A DNA stretch of 64,000 nt from Paenibacillus sp. FSL H7-0331 (GTDB taxonomy: Bacteria > Bacillota > Bacilli > Paenibacillales > NBRC-103111): positions 124,001 to 188,000 of the forward strand of contig NZ_MRTH01000012.1 of assembly GCF_001956045.1 (NCBI RefSeq), in the 5' to 3' direction. The translations under genes and the position numbers were made by a program. The notes beneath the pieces were generated by a model that was not told the origin of the DNA, made no database searches, and saw nothing but the letters and a program-made list of their open reading frames with translations. Below are positions 8,325 through 16,473 of this stretch, piece after piece (the first letter of the stretch is position 1; the number at the start of each line of letters is the position of its first letter).

Positions 8325-9449
8325 ATGAACCAGAAGCTAAGTTCCATGCTGCCGGCAATGTCTCCCGAGAATGATCCTTGGGACCCGATTCGATCGCTGC
8401 AGCGGCACGGAAAACATATATTAACGAGTATCGAATTAACCGTAACGAATTTATGTAACATGAGATGTGAGCATTGTGCAGTTGGGGATGCCCTAACGAT
8501 GACTGAAGGAGCGCGGATTCCTGTTGCCCAGGTGCTGAAGCGGCTGGATCAGGTCGAGCACCTCGAAACCATCTCCATTACCGGGGGGGAACCGAGCTAT
8601 CACGAGCAAACGGTTCGCGACTATATCGTCCCTATTCTTAAATATGCCCGTGAGCGCGGGATTCGGTCCCAGATTAATTCGAATTTGACGCTGCCGATAT
8701 CCCGATATGAGATGGTTGCGCCCTATCTGGATGTGATGCATATTTCCTTTAATTATACTTCAGCGGCAGACTTTCATAGAGTCGGCTTCGTTCATTCGGG
8801 CAGAACTGTTTCTGATAAGGCAACAGGCAAGCTGTATGAGCTTATGATTGAGAATACAATGAAGCTTAGCAGCAACGGGATGTTTATTTCGGCAGAATCG
8901 ATGATCAACTATTTGACATTGGATAAGCTGAGCGACATTCATCAGCTTATTGTCGAGATGGGCTGTGAACGGCATGAAGTGCATCCCATGTATCCGAGTG
9001 CTTTTGCTGCTAGTTTGCCGAGGTTATCATTGGATCAATACAGCAAGGCGATCCATAAGCTGCTGGACGGCCGCGATCGCAGCCTGTGGATGTTATTCGG
9101 TACGCTGCCCTATTACGCTTGCAACACAAGTGAAGCCGATCAGCAATTGCTGCGCAGGCTAAGAGAAGAGCCGAATGTAACGGTTCGCAATGATCCTGAT
9201 GGACGCAATCGATTGAATGTGAACTTGTTCACAGGAGATGTTTTTGTCACGGACTTTTCTGATGTGCCTTCTTTGGGTAATATACATAGAGATAAGCTGC
9301 AGGAGGTGTTTGAGCGATGGGAAGCTCATCCTCTTCATGCTTCGATGAACTGCCATTGTCCGGCTGTCAGCTGCTGCGGGCCCAATCTTCTGGTTGTCGA
9401 TTCTTATTATAAGAATGTCGATTTTACCAAACGTGCAGCTATTGTATAG
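8325..9449 (+). CDS. yfkAB: Radical SAM protein of the YfkAB type
   Basis: A 374-residue radical SAM enzyme. The cluster motif CNMRCEHC (C-x3-C-x2-C) follows SIELTVTNL, and SITGGEPSYH is the SAM-binding GGEP motif. The opening MLPAMSPENDPWDPIRSL and the whole layout match Bacillus YfkAB as I recall it. The C-terminus carries clustered cysteines (CHCPAVSCCGP) that could bind an extra iron-sulfur cluster, as in SPASM-like domains. The substrate is unknown. A GTG at 8313 falls within AGGTGA, so ATG 8325, eight bases after it, is the start. No peptide substrate gene is visible beside it. Confidence 0.75.
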   Translation: MNQKLSSMLPAMSPENDPWDPIRSLQRHGKHILTSIELTVTNLCNMRCEHCAVGDALTMTEGARIPVAQVLKRLDQVEHLETISITGGEPSYHEQTVRDYIVPILKYARERGIRSQINSNLTLPISRYEMVAPYLDVMHISFNYTSAADFHRVGFVHSGRTVSDKATGKLYELMIENTMKLSSNGMFISAESMINYLTLDKLSDIHQLIVEMGCERHEVHPMYPSAFAASLPRLSLDQYSKAIHKLLDGRDRSLWMLFGTLPYYACNTSEADQQLLRRLREEPNVTVRNDPDGRNRLNVNLFTGDVFVTDFSDVPSLGNIHRDKLQEVFERWEAHPLHASMNCHCPAVSCCGPNLLVVDSYYKNVDFTKRAAIV

Positions 9450-9515
9450 GAGGATGTTCACCAAATCCCCTAAGGAGCTAGGGTAGTTAATTTGTGGAAA
9501 AGGAGTTTGAAGTCT

Positions 9516-10865
9516 TTGTCACATACAAGCTTTGATTGGGGATCCATTGCACTTAATATTTTTCTGGTTTTGCTGCTGGTTGTGCTGAACGGATTTTTTG
9601 TAGCTGCAGAGTTTGCTTTGGTCAAAGTACGTGAAACGAGGCTCCAACAGTTGTACAATGAGGGTGTGGTTAAGGCCAAATATGCACTCACAGTTACGAA
9701 AAAGCTGGATGTCTATTTATCCGCAACACAGCTCGGTATTACACTGGCTTCACTCGGTCTCGGATGGATCGGTGAACCGGCTGTTACCCATTTGATCGTG
9801 GACCCGTTGTTTGCACTGCTTCACTGGAACAGTGCCTGGTATTCCTCGGTATTGTCTGTGTTTATAGGCTTTGCTGTTATTACTTTTTTACATATCGTGC
9901 TTGGAGAGCTGGCGCCTAAATCACTCGCGATTCAAAGATCGGAAGGGACTGCACTCTGGACATCAGCCCCGCTGCTGCTGTTTCACAAAATATTTTTCCC
10001 GGCAATCTGGGTGTTGAACGGCGCTGCGAATCGTTTGCTCAGCTTGATTGGCATTAAACCGGCGACTGAACATGATGCTGCGCATACCGAAGAGGAAATT
10101 CGCATACTTATGAATCAAAGCGCTAGAAGCGGTCACATCGATAAGGACGAGTTCGCGCTGTTTGATAATATCTTTGAATTCTCGGATCGTGTAGCGAGAG
10201 AAATTATGCTGCCGCGCACAGATATGGACTGCTTATTTGCCGATGTGCCGTTTGAAGAAAATTTGAAGGTTGTATACAGAACAAAGCATACCCGTTACCC
10301 CGTAGCGAGCGAGGATAAGGACAATATTATCGGCTTTGTTCATATTACGGATCTACTGACTGCTGATCCTGACGAGGAGCGCCAGCTGCAGGATTACATT
10401 CGTCCTGTGTTGATGGTGGCCGAATCAATGGAAATCAGCCACGTGCTGAAGCTGATGCAGCGTAAGCATTCCCAGCTTGCGATAGTCGTTGATGAGTATG
10501 GCGGTACAGCAGGTATTTTGACTGCCGAGGACATTTTGGAAGAGATCGTCGGTGAAATTCATGATGAATTTGACGAGAATGAGGTCCCAAGTGTGGAAAA
10601 GAGGGGCAGCGGCTACTCTGTAGATGGACGGGTTCTGCTCGAGGATCTGGACGATTTGCTGGGTCTGGGTATCGAGGATGATGAGGTGGATTCGATTGGC
10701 GGCTGGCTGTTTACGAGGCTGGATGGTGTCGTCGCCAAAGGGAAGAAGCTGGAGTTCGAAAATTTTGTTTTTGAAATTACGGAGGTCAGAAGGCTTAGAA
10801 TTATGAGAGTGATGATCTATAAGAAAGCCGAACTAGCGAAACCAGTCATTCAAGAAACTGAATGA
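9516..10865 (+). CDS. CNNM/CBS-domain membrane protein (HlyC/CorC family)
   Basis: About 449 residues: an N-terminal CNNM (DUF21) membrane domain with about four hydrophobic segments (including VVLNGFFVAAEFALVKVRETR), a CBS pair (roughly 200-330, with IMLPRTDMDCL and VVDEYGGTAGILTAEDILEEIVGEI) and a C-terminal CorC_HlyC domain. The family is linked to magnesium or other divalent-cation export or resistance. TTG 9516 is preferred because AGGAG is ten bases upstream; TTG 9492 would add eight residues. It lies 16 bases upstream of the ytvI-like gene, so the two are probably co-transcribed. Confidence 0.85.
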   Translation: MSHTSFDWGSIALNIFLVLLLVVLNGFFVAAEFALVKVRETRLQQLYNEGVVKAKYALTVTKKLDVYLSATQLGITLASLGLGWIGEPAVTHLIVDPLFALLHWNSAWYSSVLSVFIGFAVITFLHIVLGELAPKSLAIQRSEGTALWTSAPLLLFHKIFFPAIWVLNGAANRLLSLIGIKPATEHDAAHTEEEIRILMNQSARSGHIDKDEFALFDNIFEFSDRVAREIMLPRTDMDCLFADVPFEENLKVVYRTKHTRYPVASEDKDNIIGFVHITDLLTADPDEERQLQDYIRPVLMVAESMEISHVLKLMQRKHSQLAIVVDEYGGTAGILTAEDILEEIVGEIHDEFDENEVPSVEKRGSGYSVDGRVLLEDLDDLLGLGIEDDEVDSIGGWLFTRLDGVVAKGKKLEFENFVFEITEVRRLRIMRVMIYKKAELAKPVIQETE

Positions 10866-10881
10866 GGGGGAAGCCCGTTTC

Positions 10882-11925
10882 ATGTCATTAAGGATGATCC
10901 TGTTTGTAACGTTGGGTGTGCTGCTGCTGTACGGAATGTTTACGATTGGATTTCCCTTTATGCTGGCCCTGCTCGTTGCTATCCTGTTGGAGCAGCCGAT
11001 TCAATGGTTGATGAAGCTTACGCGAATGAGCAGAGAATGGGCGGCCGGTGTCATCTGCAGCTTGTTTACGGCAGGAGTGCTGGGCTTCTTTTATTTACTC
11101 GGGTTCAAGATGGTATCGGAGCTGATCCAGTTCTGGCGAAATGCACCTGAATATTTAAATGAAGCCCAGCTGTTTTTTGATATGACCTCTGAGAAAACCC
11201 AAATTTTTTATACAACCTTGCCTGACGGTTTGGCTGCACAGCTGCAAGCCTGGACAGAAGCAGGAATTAATACGATCTCTGAAAATCTGAAGGAGATTAT
11301 TACGGCAGTATCGGTTTATTTTCTGGACATTGCTAAGACGATACCTAATTTATTTATATTTTCAGCCGTGTTTGTCATCGGACTTTATCTGATCTCCTTG
11401 AGCTTACCTGCCTTGTATCAGTCGTTCGTGGGCATCTTTGAAGGTAAATCACAGCCCAAAATCATAAGTGTTCTGTATGATCTGAGAAAAGCGCTGTTCG
11501 GGTTTATTTTCGCGCAAGTGCTGATCAGTTTCCTGACATATTTTGTAACATTGATCGGACTGCTCTTCTTACGGACAGAATACCCGCTGGCGATCGCTTT
11601 ATTGATTGTGGCGGTAGATGTATTGCCAGTGCTTGGAACGAGCGTGGTGCTTGTCCCTTGGGCTTTGTACAGTATCTTGTCCGGGAATGTATCGCTGGGT
11701 GTTGGTTTGCTGATATTACTGGTCGTGATTATGCTGTTTCGCAGGCTGGTTGAGCCCAAAATTATCGGAAACGCAGTCGGGATTAATGCATTGGCAACCT
11801 TAATCAGTATGTACATTGGCTTTAAGCTGGTAGGTGTGATTGGACTTATCCTGGGGCCTTCCCTCATCATTGTTTACATGGCGCTCCGCCGAGTGGGCGT
11901 AATGAAGCTTAGCATTAAATTATAA
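10882..11925 (+). CDS. ytvI: YtvI-type sporulation integral membrane protein (AI-2E/PerM family)
   Basis: A 347-residue polytopic membrane protein of the AI-2E exporter/PerM superfamily. The N-terminal helices (FVTLGVLLLYGMFTIGFPFM), a central soluble stretch and the C-terminal helix block (YPLAIALLIVAVDVLPVLGT, then LVEPKIIGNAVGINALATLI) follow the family pattern; P-V-L-G-T and E-P-K-I-x-G are recognisable signatures. The YtvI subgroup is annotated as sporulation-related. Its transported substrate is unknown. ATG 10882 follows GAGGGGG. A terminator follows the stop, and the spore coat cotJ operon comes next. Confidence 0.8.
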   Translation: MSLRMILFVTLGVLLLYGMFTIGFPFMLALLVAILLEQPIQWLMKLTRMSREWAAGVICSLFTAGVLGFFYLLGFKMVSELIQFWRNAPEYLNEAQLFFDMTSEKTQIFYTTLPDGLAAQLQAWTEAGINTISENLKEIITAVSVYFLDIAKTIPNLFIFSAVFVIGLYLISLSLPALYQSFVGIFEGKSQPKIISVLYDLRKALFGFIFAQVLISFLTYFVTLIGLLFLRTEYPLAIALLIVAVDVLPVLGTSVVLVPWALYSILSGNVSLGVGLLILLVVIMLFRRLVEPKIIGNAVGINALATLISMYIGFKLVGVIGLILGPSLIIVYMALRRVGVMKLSIKL

Positions 11926-11948
11926 AATCCATGATAAGACTAACCCAA

Positions 11949-11984
11949 ACGGCGATCCGATGTATCGTCGTTTTTTGTTTTTTA
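11949..11984 (+). terminator. Rho-independent terminator after ytvI
   Basis: ACGGCGAT pairs with ATCGTCGT (one G-U pair) around a short loop and is followed by TTTTTGTTTTTTA. Confidence 0.75.
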
Positions 11985-11993
11985 TTAAACACT

Positions 11994-12024
11994 CATAATG
12001 GACAAGGAAACGGTTATATACATA
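11994..12024 (+). promoter_or_regulatory. Candidate mother-cell (sigma-E-like) promoter of cotJ
   Basis: CATAAT at 11994 and TATATACATA at 12015 are about 15 bases apart and loosely fit sigma-E elements (-35 ATA-rich, -10 CATACA-like). The cotJ operon of Bacillus subtilis is known to be sigma-E dependent; the match here is only approximate. Confidence 0.3.
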
Positions 12025-12070
12025 GGAATAAGGAGTACACACCACTAGAACCTGGGAAGGAGGTATGATC

Positions 12071-12271
12071 ATGCATCAGGAAAAGGCCTGGTTTCCCTAT
12101 GTAGGTCCCTGTGATCCGTGTCCGCCGATACGAGTGAAAACTTTTTCAACACCACCGCAATTATATATCCAATTTCAACCGATGAATTTACCCCAGTTTA
12201 GTCCGCAGGAAGCGTTAAGGCATGGCACGTTATGGCCTGCGCTTTTTAGTCCTTATGAGTCTAAATGCTAG
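12071..12271 (+). CDS. cotJA: Spore coat-associated protein CotJA
   Basis: A 66-residue proline-rich protein (KAWFPYVGPCDPCPPI, then the TPPQLYIQFQPMNLPQFSP and ALRHGTLWPALFSPYE segments), which is the standard CotJA pattern. It is a small inner-coat component made in the mother cell and assembled together with CotJC. ATG 12071 is chosen because AGGAGG ends seven bases before it; an ATG at 12065 touches the ribosome site. It is first of a three-gene operon with cotJB and cotJC. Confidence 0.9.
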   Translation: MHQEKAWFPYVGPCDPCPPIRVKTFSTPPQLYIQFQPMNLPQFSPQEALRHGTLWPALFSPYESKC

Positions 12272-12362
12272 TGGAGTTGCGCGTAGAGCCGCTATAATAA
12301 AAGCACCGCAAACTTGGGTGAAAGCCCATTTGCTGAGCAAAACTTTGAAGGAGCTGCAGGCT

Positions 12363-12626
12363 ATGGAACATACAATGCCGGAGCAATTCTATACAATGCT
12401 TTTGGAGCTTCAAGAGGTTGACTTTGTGTTGGTGGAGCTCACTTTATATTTGGATACGCATCCGCGGGACACCCAGGCCATACAACAATATAACCAATGT
12501 GCGCAAAAGAGAATGCATCTTGCAGGGCGTTTTGAACAGCACTTCGGCCCACTCAAAAGCTTTGGTCAAAGCTTTACACGACAGCCTTGGCAGTGGATCG
12601 ATACGCCATGGCCTTGGCAGGTTTAA
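12363..12626 (+). CDS. cotJB: Spore coat protein CotJB
   Basis: An 87-residue protein, the usual CotJB length. The segment QEVDFVLVELTLYLDTHP, the central QYNQCAQKRMHLAGRFE and the end WQWIDTPWPWQV are diagnostic. The frame stays open upstream to 12222, but ATG 12363 has AAGGAG nine bases before it and gives the family length. About 90 bases separate it from cotJA, which is rather wide for this operon. The 3' end stops 32 bases before the cotJC start. Confidence 0.9.
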   Translation: MEHTMPEQFYTMLLELQEVDFVLVELTLYLDTHPRDTQAIQQYNQCAQKRMHLAGRFEQHFGPLKSFGQSFTRQPWQWIDTPWPWQV

Positions 12627-12658
12627 TCGGCTTATATGACGAGAGGGGCGACTCAGCC

Positions 12659-13228
12659 ATGTGGGTTTATGAGAAAAAGCTGCAGTATCCGGTACGGGTC
12701 AGTAAATGCGATCCCCGGATGGCCAGGCTGCTGCTGGAGCAGTATGGAGGTGCGGATGGAGAGCTTGCCGCCGCGCTGCGCTACATGAATCAACGTTATG
12801 CAATTCCGGATAAAATCATCGGTCTCCTGACAGATATTTCTACAGAAGAATTCGCTCACCTGGAAATGATTGCCACTATGGTTTACAAGCTCACGAAGGA
12901 CTTGAGTATCGAACAGCTCAAGGTTGCTGGACTCGATGATTACTATGTCAGCCATGACCGGGCTTTATTTTACACGAATGCTTCAGGTGTGCCTTGGACG
13001 GCAGCCTATATTCAGGCGAAAGGAGATCCTATTGCCGATCTCTATGAGGATATTGCAGCGGAAGAAAAGGCGAGAGCCACCTACCAATGGTTAATTGATA
13101 TGACGGACGATGTTGATCTGCAGGACAGTCTGAAATTTTTGCGTGAGCGGGAAGTGGTTCATTCCTTACGGTTTCGTGAGGCTGTGGAAATCCTGAAGTC
13201 GGAGCAGGGGGCGAAGAAGGTTTTTTGA
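12659..13228 (+). CDS. cotJC: Spore coat protein CotJC, manganese-catalase family
   Basis: A 189-residue protein of the CotJC/manganese catalase family, the same length as the Bacillus subtilis protein. It starts MWVYEKKLQYPVRV and shows the ferritin-like ligand motifs of the family: EEFAHLEMI near 60-70 and the later EEKARATYQW and EVVHSLRF segments with the expected Glu and His residues. Catalase activity in the coat is inferred from the family. ATG 12659 follows GAGAGGGG. It is the last gene of cotJABC and is followed by a clear terminator. Confidence 0.93.
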   Translation: MWVYEKKLQYPVRVSKCDPRMARLLLEQYGGADGELAAALRYMNQRYAIPDKIIGLLTDISTEEFAHLEMIATMVYKLTKDLSIEQLKVAGLDDYYVSHDRALFYTNASGVPWTAAYIQAKGDPIADLYEDIAAEEKARATYQWLIDMTDDVDLQDSLKFLREREVVHSLRFREAVEILKSEQGAKKVF

Positions 13229-13244
13229 CAAATGGATAGAGTAT

Positions 13245-13275
13245 CGTTACAGCCTTTTGGCTGTAACGAGTTTTT
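13245..13275 (+). terminator. Rho-independent terminator of cotJABC
   Basis: CGTTACAGCC / GGCTGTAACG form a perfect 10-bp stem around TTTT, followed by AGTTTTT. Confidence 0.9.
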
Positions 13276-13416
13276 AAGAGGTTGTTCAAAAAGTCAATCA
13301 GTATGTTGTCTACAATCCATAGTGATCCGCTTTCCGATGCGTTATTGCTTTATTTGACAAGCACTCAAAATCATGATTGTATAGAACGTGGACTATTCAA
13401 TCAGGAGGGATTGCGC

Positions 13417-14091
13417 TTGTTACAAACTTTACAAAAGCCCGAAGCGATGATTTTTGATCTGGACGGTACTTTATTTCAAACCGAAACACTTTTGTTGCCT
13501 GCCTACCATGCTACTTTCGAGCAAATGAGGACAGAAGGAATTTATAGTGGTGAAACACCGCCTGAGAGTGCAATTCTCGGCAGTCTGGGAATGCTGCTTG
13601 AACATATTTGGCAGCGCGTAATGCCAGGTGTAGAGGTACAGGTACATAGACGTGCTGACGAACTGCTGTTGGACTATCAAATGAAAGGCCTGGAAAATGG
13701 AGAGGGTGCTTTGTACGGGGACGTTGCCGACACATTGACTGCACTCCATGCCCAAGGAATCCGTTTATTTATTGCGAGCAATGGATTAGAAGGCTATGTT
13801 AAAGGGGTTATGGAATTTAAAGGGTTAACTCCGATTTTCGAAGGCTTGTACAGTGCAGGCGAATTTCAGACAAGGTCCAAAGTGGATCTTGTGAAGCAAC
13901 TGCTGGAAACCTATGATGTGAAATCGGCATGGATGGTTGGCGACCGTTCTTCCGACGTAGAAGCAGGCAAAGAAAACGGCTTAACTGTAATTGGCTGTGA
14001 TTATGCCGGGTTCCGCAATAAAGGCGAACTGGCAGGCGCTGATGTCCGTATTGCCAAATTTTCCGAAATATTGGAATTGATTGAGAAGTAA
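13417..14091 (+). CDS. HAD-superfamily phosphatase (phosphoglycolate phosphatase-like)
   Basis: A 224-residue HAD hydrolase. Motif I is MIFDLDGTLF with both aspartates, motif II the FIASNGLEGY segment, and motifs III/IV lie around KVDLVKQLLE and MVGDRSSDVEAGKENGL. An alpha-helical cap between motifs I and II points to subclass I (phosphoglycolate phosphatase or beta-phosphoglucomutase type); the substrate cannot be read from sequence. The frame is open from 13282, but AGGAGG at 13403-13408 stands eight bases before TTG 13417, which also places motif I at the usual distance from the N-terminus. It stands alone between two terminators. Confidence 0.82.
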   Translation: MLQTLQKPEAMIFDLDGTLFQTETLLLPAYHATFEQMRTEGIYSGETPPESAILGSLGMLLEHIWQRVMPGVEVQVHRRADELLLDYQMKGLENGEGALYGDVADTLTALHAQGIRLFIASNGLEGYVKGVMEFKGLTPIFEGLYSAGEFQTRSKVDLVKQLLETYDVKSAWMVGDRSSDVEAGKENGLTVIGCDYAGFRNKGELAGADVRIAKFSEILELIEK

Positions 14092-14113
14092 GCCTCATAT
14101 CGTATAATAAAAT

Positions 14114-14157
14114 AACCAACCGTGTGCAGACTTGCTGCTGATACGGTTGGTTGTTTG
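14114..14157. terminator. Hairpin between convergent HAD and YheC-type genes
   Basis: AACCAACCGT (14114-14123) pairs perfectly with ACGGTTGGTT (14143-14152), followed by GTTTG. Placed between two convergent stops, it probably serves both strands. Confidence 0.65.
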
Positions 14158-14179
14158 GCGTTGAGCCAGTTGTGAGTGA

Positions 14180-15298
14180 TTAATCCTGCTCTTCGGGTAT
14201 TTTGTTTTTATTTTTATTGTGATGTAGCCAGAGTGCGTACTCTAACGGCCTTGTAATTGCTTTTCGATACGTTTCACGTTCCCCGATTCGATAAAAAACT
14301 TCACGCGAAGGCTTCGGATTGACCTCTAGCAGCCAAACCTTCCCTTTGGGATCAATGGCCAAATCGATTCCGATCTCACACTGCTTCCCGAACTTGCGCT
14401 CCAAAAAGTGGGCGATGTCAATGCCCAGCTTATAAGCCTCCTGCTGGATAGAAGCTACCTTTTCCTTATTGCCAAAACGCCGCATCAGCAGCTTTTCCAT
14501 CGCGATGGCCGTACCCCCTCCGTGCAGATTGGAGGTGACGGAGTGCATAGGTCCGATCCTGCCGGCACAACCAGTAACCTGCCACTCGCCCTTGCCGTCC
14601 TTTTGAATGAGCATCCTGAAATCATGAACACGGCCATCCTTGAGGGTGAGTGAAATTCCCTGCTGCACAATATAACGGCCCTGTAGGCGCCAACTGCTTA
14701 ATTTAGTTGAAATTTGCGATTCGCTAATTTTCTGCTGGGGAATGATACGTCGCTGCTCATCCCTTCCCTGCATCAAAAATGTCGAATTCGATATCCGCTG
14801 CAGCCGAACGATTCCTCTTCCGCCAGTACCATTTCTGGGCTTCAAATAGATGCGCTGATGCTGCTTTAACAGACGAATCATATCTTGATGATCGTTATAA
14901 CGGACAGTTGCCGGCAAATGGTCAGCTATAACGGAATCCTCCGATAAGGCTTGATGCATAGACCATTTATTGGCCAATGGACTGCTTAGATAATGAAGCT
15001 TTTTATGCACGGCACGAAATCTGGAGATTTTATGAAAGTTATGAACACCGTGATAACGACAGCGATCATAGATCAGCTCGGGAAGGAGTGCCCACTTGCG
15101 CTGCCATTTGCCGGAGGCCACATCGTAGACCAGAGCTTTGATTTTTTTTTTGTTCTTATCCACATCATCGGGTGTAAATACAAGTATTTGGATGCCCAGC
15201 TTATGTCCGTAAGTGCTAAGCTTACGAAAATAGGACAGTTCTTCCAGCCTTTGCTCCGATAAGTACATAGCTAGTATGCCTAAACGGTACGGGGTCAT
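14180..15298 (-). CDS. YheC/YheD-family endospore coat-associated protein, short (YheC-like) form, array member 5
   Basis: A 372-residue ATP-grasp-like protein and the last gene of a five-gene minus-strand array. It starts directly with the LGILAMYLSEQR domain and lacks the roughly 95-residue N-terminal domain seen in members 1 and 3, so it resembles Bacillus YheC rather than YheD. ATP-grasp elements visible are IYLKPRNGTGGRGIVRLQ (nucleotide-binding loop), MLIQKDGKGEWQVTG and GIDLAIDPKGKVWLLEVN (metal ligands). The family is annotated as endospore coat associated; the reaction is unknown. AGGTGATG precedes ATG 15298, 14 bases after the previous gene ends. Confidence 0.85.
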   Translation of the reverse strand: MTPYRLGILAMYLSEQRLEELSYFRKLSTYGHKLGIQILVFTPDDVDKNKKKIKALVYDVASGKWQRKWALLPELIYDRCRYHGVHNFHKISRFRAVHKKLHYLSSPLANKWSMHQALSEDSVIADHLPATVRYNDHQDMIRLLKQHQRIYLKPRNGTGGRGIVRLQRISNSTFLMQGRDEQRRIIPQQKISESQISTKLSSWRLQGRYIVQQGISLTLKDGRVHDFRMLIQKDGKGEWQVTGCAGRIGPMHSVTSNLHGGGTAIAMEKLLMRRFGNKEKVASIQQEAYKLGIDIAHFLERKFGKQCEIGIDLAIDPKGKVWLLEVNPKPSREVFYRIGERETYRKAITRPLEYALWLHHNKNKNKIPEEQD

Positions 15299-15312
15299 GT
15301 TTCATCACCTGC

Positions 15313-16473
15313 TCACCTTGCTTTTTTGGACATGGTGGTAACTGTCTTTTTCTTGGTCTTCTTGGATAAGTGAACGCAGTAATTAATTAAATTGTCCAAC
15401 GATTGTTTGCGAATATGCGGCTCATCGAACTTCATGGGTTTGGAATTCGCTTCAAAAAACCAGATTTGACCCGTTGTATCTACTCCCAGATCGAGGGACA
15501 TTTCACCAAGGGTGCTGCCGCTTGCTTTCCCAATCTGTTTGGCTATCAGTAAAGAGGCTGATCGAGCCCGCTGTAATATTCTTTTGCTCTCTGCCGTACC
15601 AAAGCCGGCACTTAGCAATTTGGCGGGATCATCAATGGAACCTCCGCGCGGTACATGGGTGGTAATACTCTGCTTACCGGCGAGTCGTGCGCCAATACCG
15701 GCAACCGTCCAGGCTCCTTTGCTATTTTTTTGCACAAGCACCCGAAGATCGAACGGGCGCTGCTTGTAGAGGGATAGTGAAATAGCCTGCTGCATAATAT
15801 AGTCCTGCGTGACCATCATTTGATTAATTTGGGCCCACAGCTGCGAGACATTCGTATAGCGGGAGATATGACTTCTCGTCTTGTCTTGTACGCTTAGCTG
15901 ATATTTTTGTGCTCTGGTCGTCTTTTCGATGATCCGGCTAACCTTCATAATGCCTTTGCCCGCTTTACCGCGGACCGGCTTTAAATAAAGGCTGGAATGC
16001 TTGAGCAGCAGCTTTTCAAGATCATCGCTTGTCGTCAGCTTTTGGGTGGTAGGGATATAGGGTCCGGTTTCCCTGGATTTATTCAGCCACTCAAAGAGCG
16101 TCCATTTATTGAAGAATGAAGGGTTGAAAAAATGGATGCTTCGATGGCGCAAGCAGCTCTGGAGGATGGTCTGTACCTCGGGAAGCTGCTCGAACTTACG
16201 AAAAGGAATGCGATTATAAATAACATGAGGAAGGGGAAGAAGTTCTTTTTTCCATGACTTGGTTTTGAAATTATATGAATAGCCCATGGCCTGATTAGCT
16301 GTAAGCTTGAAGTTGGCGGTCGTCATGACATATACATGGACTCCCTTTGCCTCTCCTGCAGCGATTAAGTCGATATAATTTTCTTTATTTCCCCTAAAAA
16401 TTCTCGTGTCATCGGAATGAGTGAGAATGGCCAAGGTAGGTCGTCGTGGGTTTTGGTGTAGGAGAGGTTCCAC
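15313..16473 (-). CDS. YheC/YheD-family endospore coat-associated protein, short form, array member 4
   Basis: A 386-residue protein with the same ATP-grasp-like body: LYLKPVRGKAGKGIMKVSRI for the nucleotide loop, LRVLVQKNSKGAWTVAGIGARLAG, then MSLDLGVDTTGQIWFFEANS. It has no separate N-terminal extension. The C-terminus is very basic (SKKTKKKTVTTMSKKAR). The frame begins with GTG 16473, immediately after the TGA of the previous gene; its ribosome site AAGGAGG is embedded in the last codons of that gene, indicating tight translational coupling. An ATG overlapping that TGA is in another frame and does not serve this gene. Confidence 0.84.
   Translation of the reverse strand: MEPLLHQNPRRPTLAILTHSDDTRIFRGNKENYIDLIAAGEAKGVHVYVMTTANFKLTANQAMGYSYNFKTKSWKKELLPLPHVIYNRIPFRKFEQLPEVQTILQSCLRHRSIHFFNPSFFNKWTLFEWLNKSRETGPYIPTTQKLTTSDDLEKLLLKHSSLYLKPVRGKAGKGIMKVSRIIEKTTRAQKYQLSVQDKTRSHISRYTNVSQLWAQINQMMVTQDYIMQQAISLSLYKQRPFDLRVLVQKNSKGAWTVAGIGARLAGKQSITTHVPRGGSIDDPAKLLSAGFGTAESKRILQRARSASLLIAKQIGKASGSTLGEMSLDLGVDTTGQIWFFEANSKPMKFDEPHIRKQSLDNLINYCVHLSKKTKKKTVTTMSKKAR

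Noticed and set aside
8313..9449. Sulfatase maturase (anSME) role for the YfkAB-like radical SAM protein
   Set aside because: It is 40 kb from the sulfatase, its overall layout matches YfkAB, and it lacks the recognisable anSME pattern; linkage would be speculation.
12222..12362. N-terminal extension of CotJB (47 more codons)
   Set aside because: The CotJB family is about 87 residues and a ribosome site precedes the internal ATG; the upstream reading overlaps cotJA.
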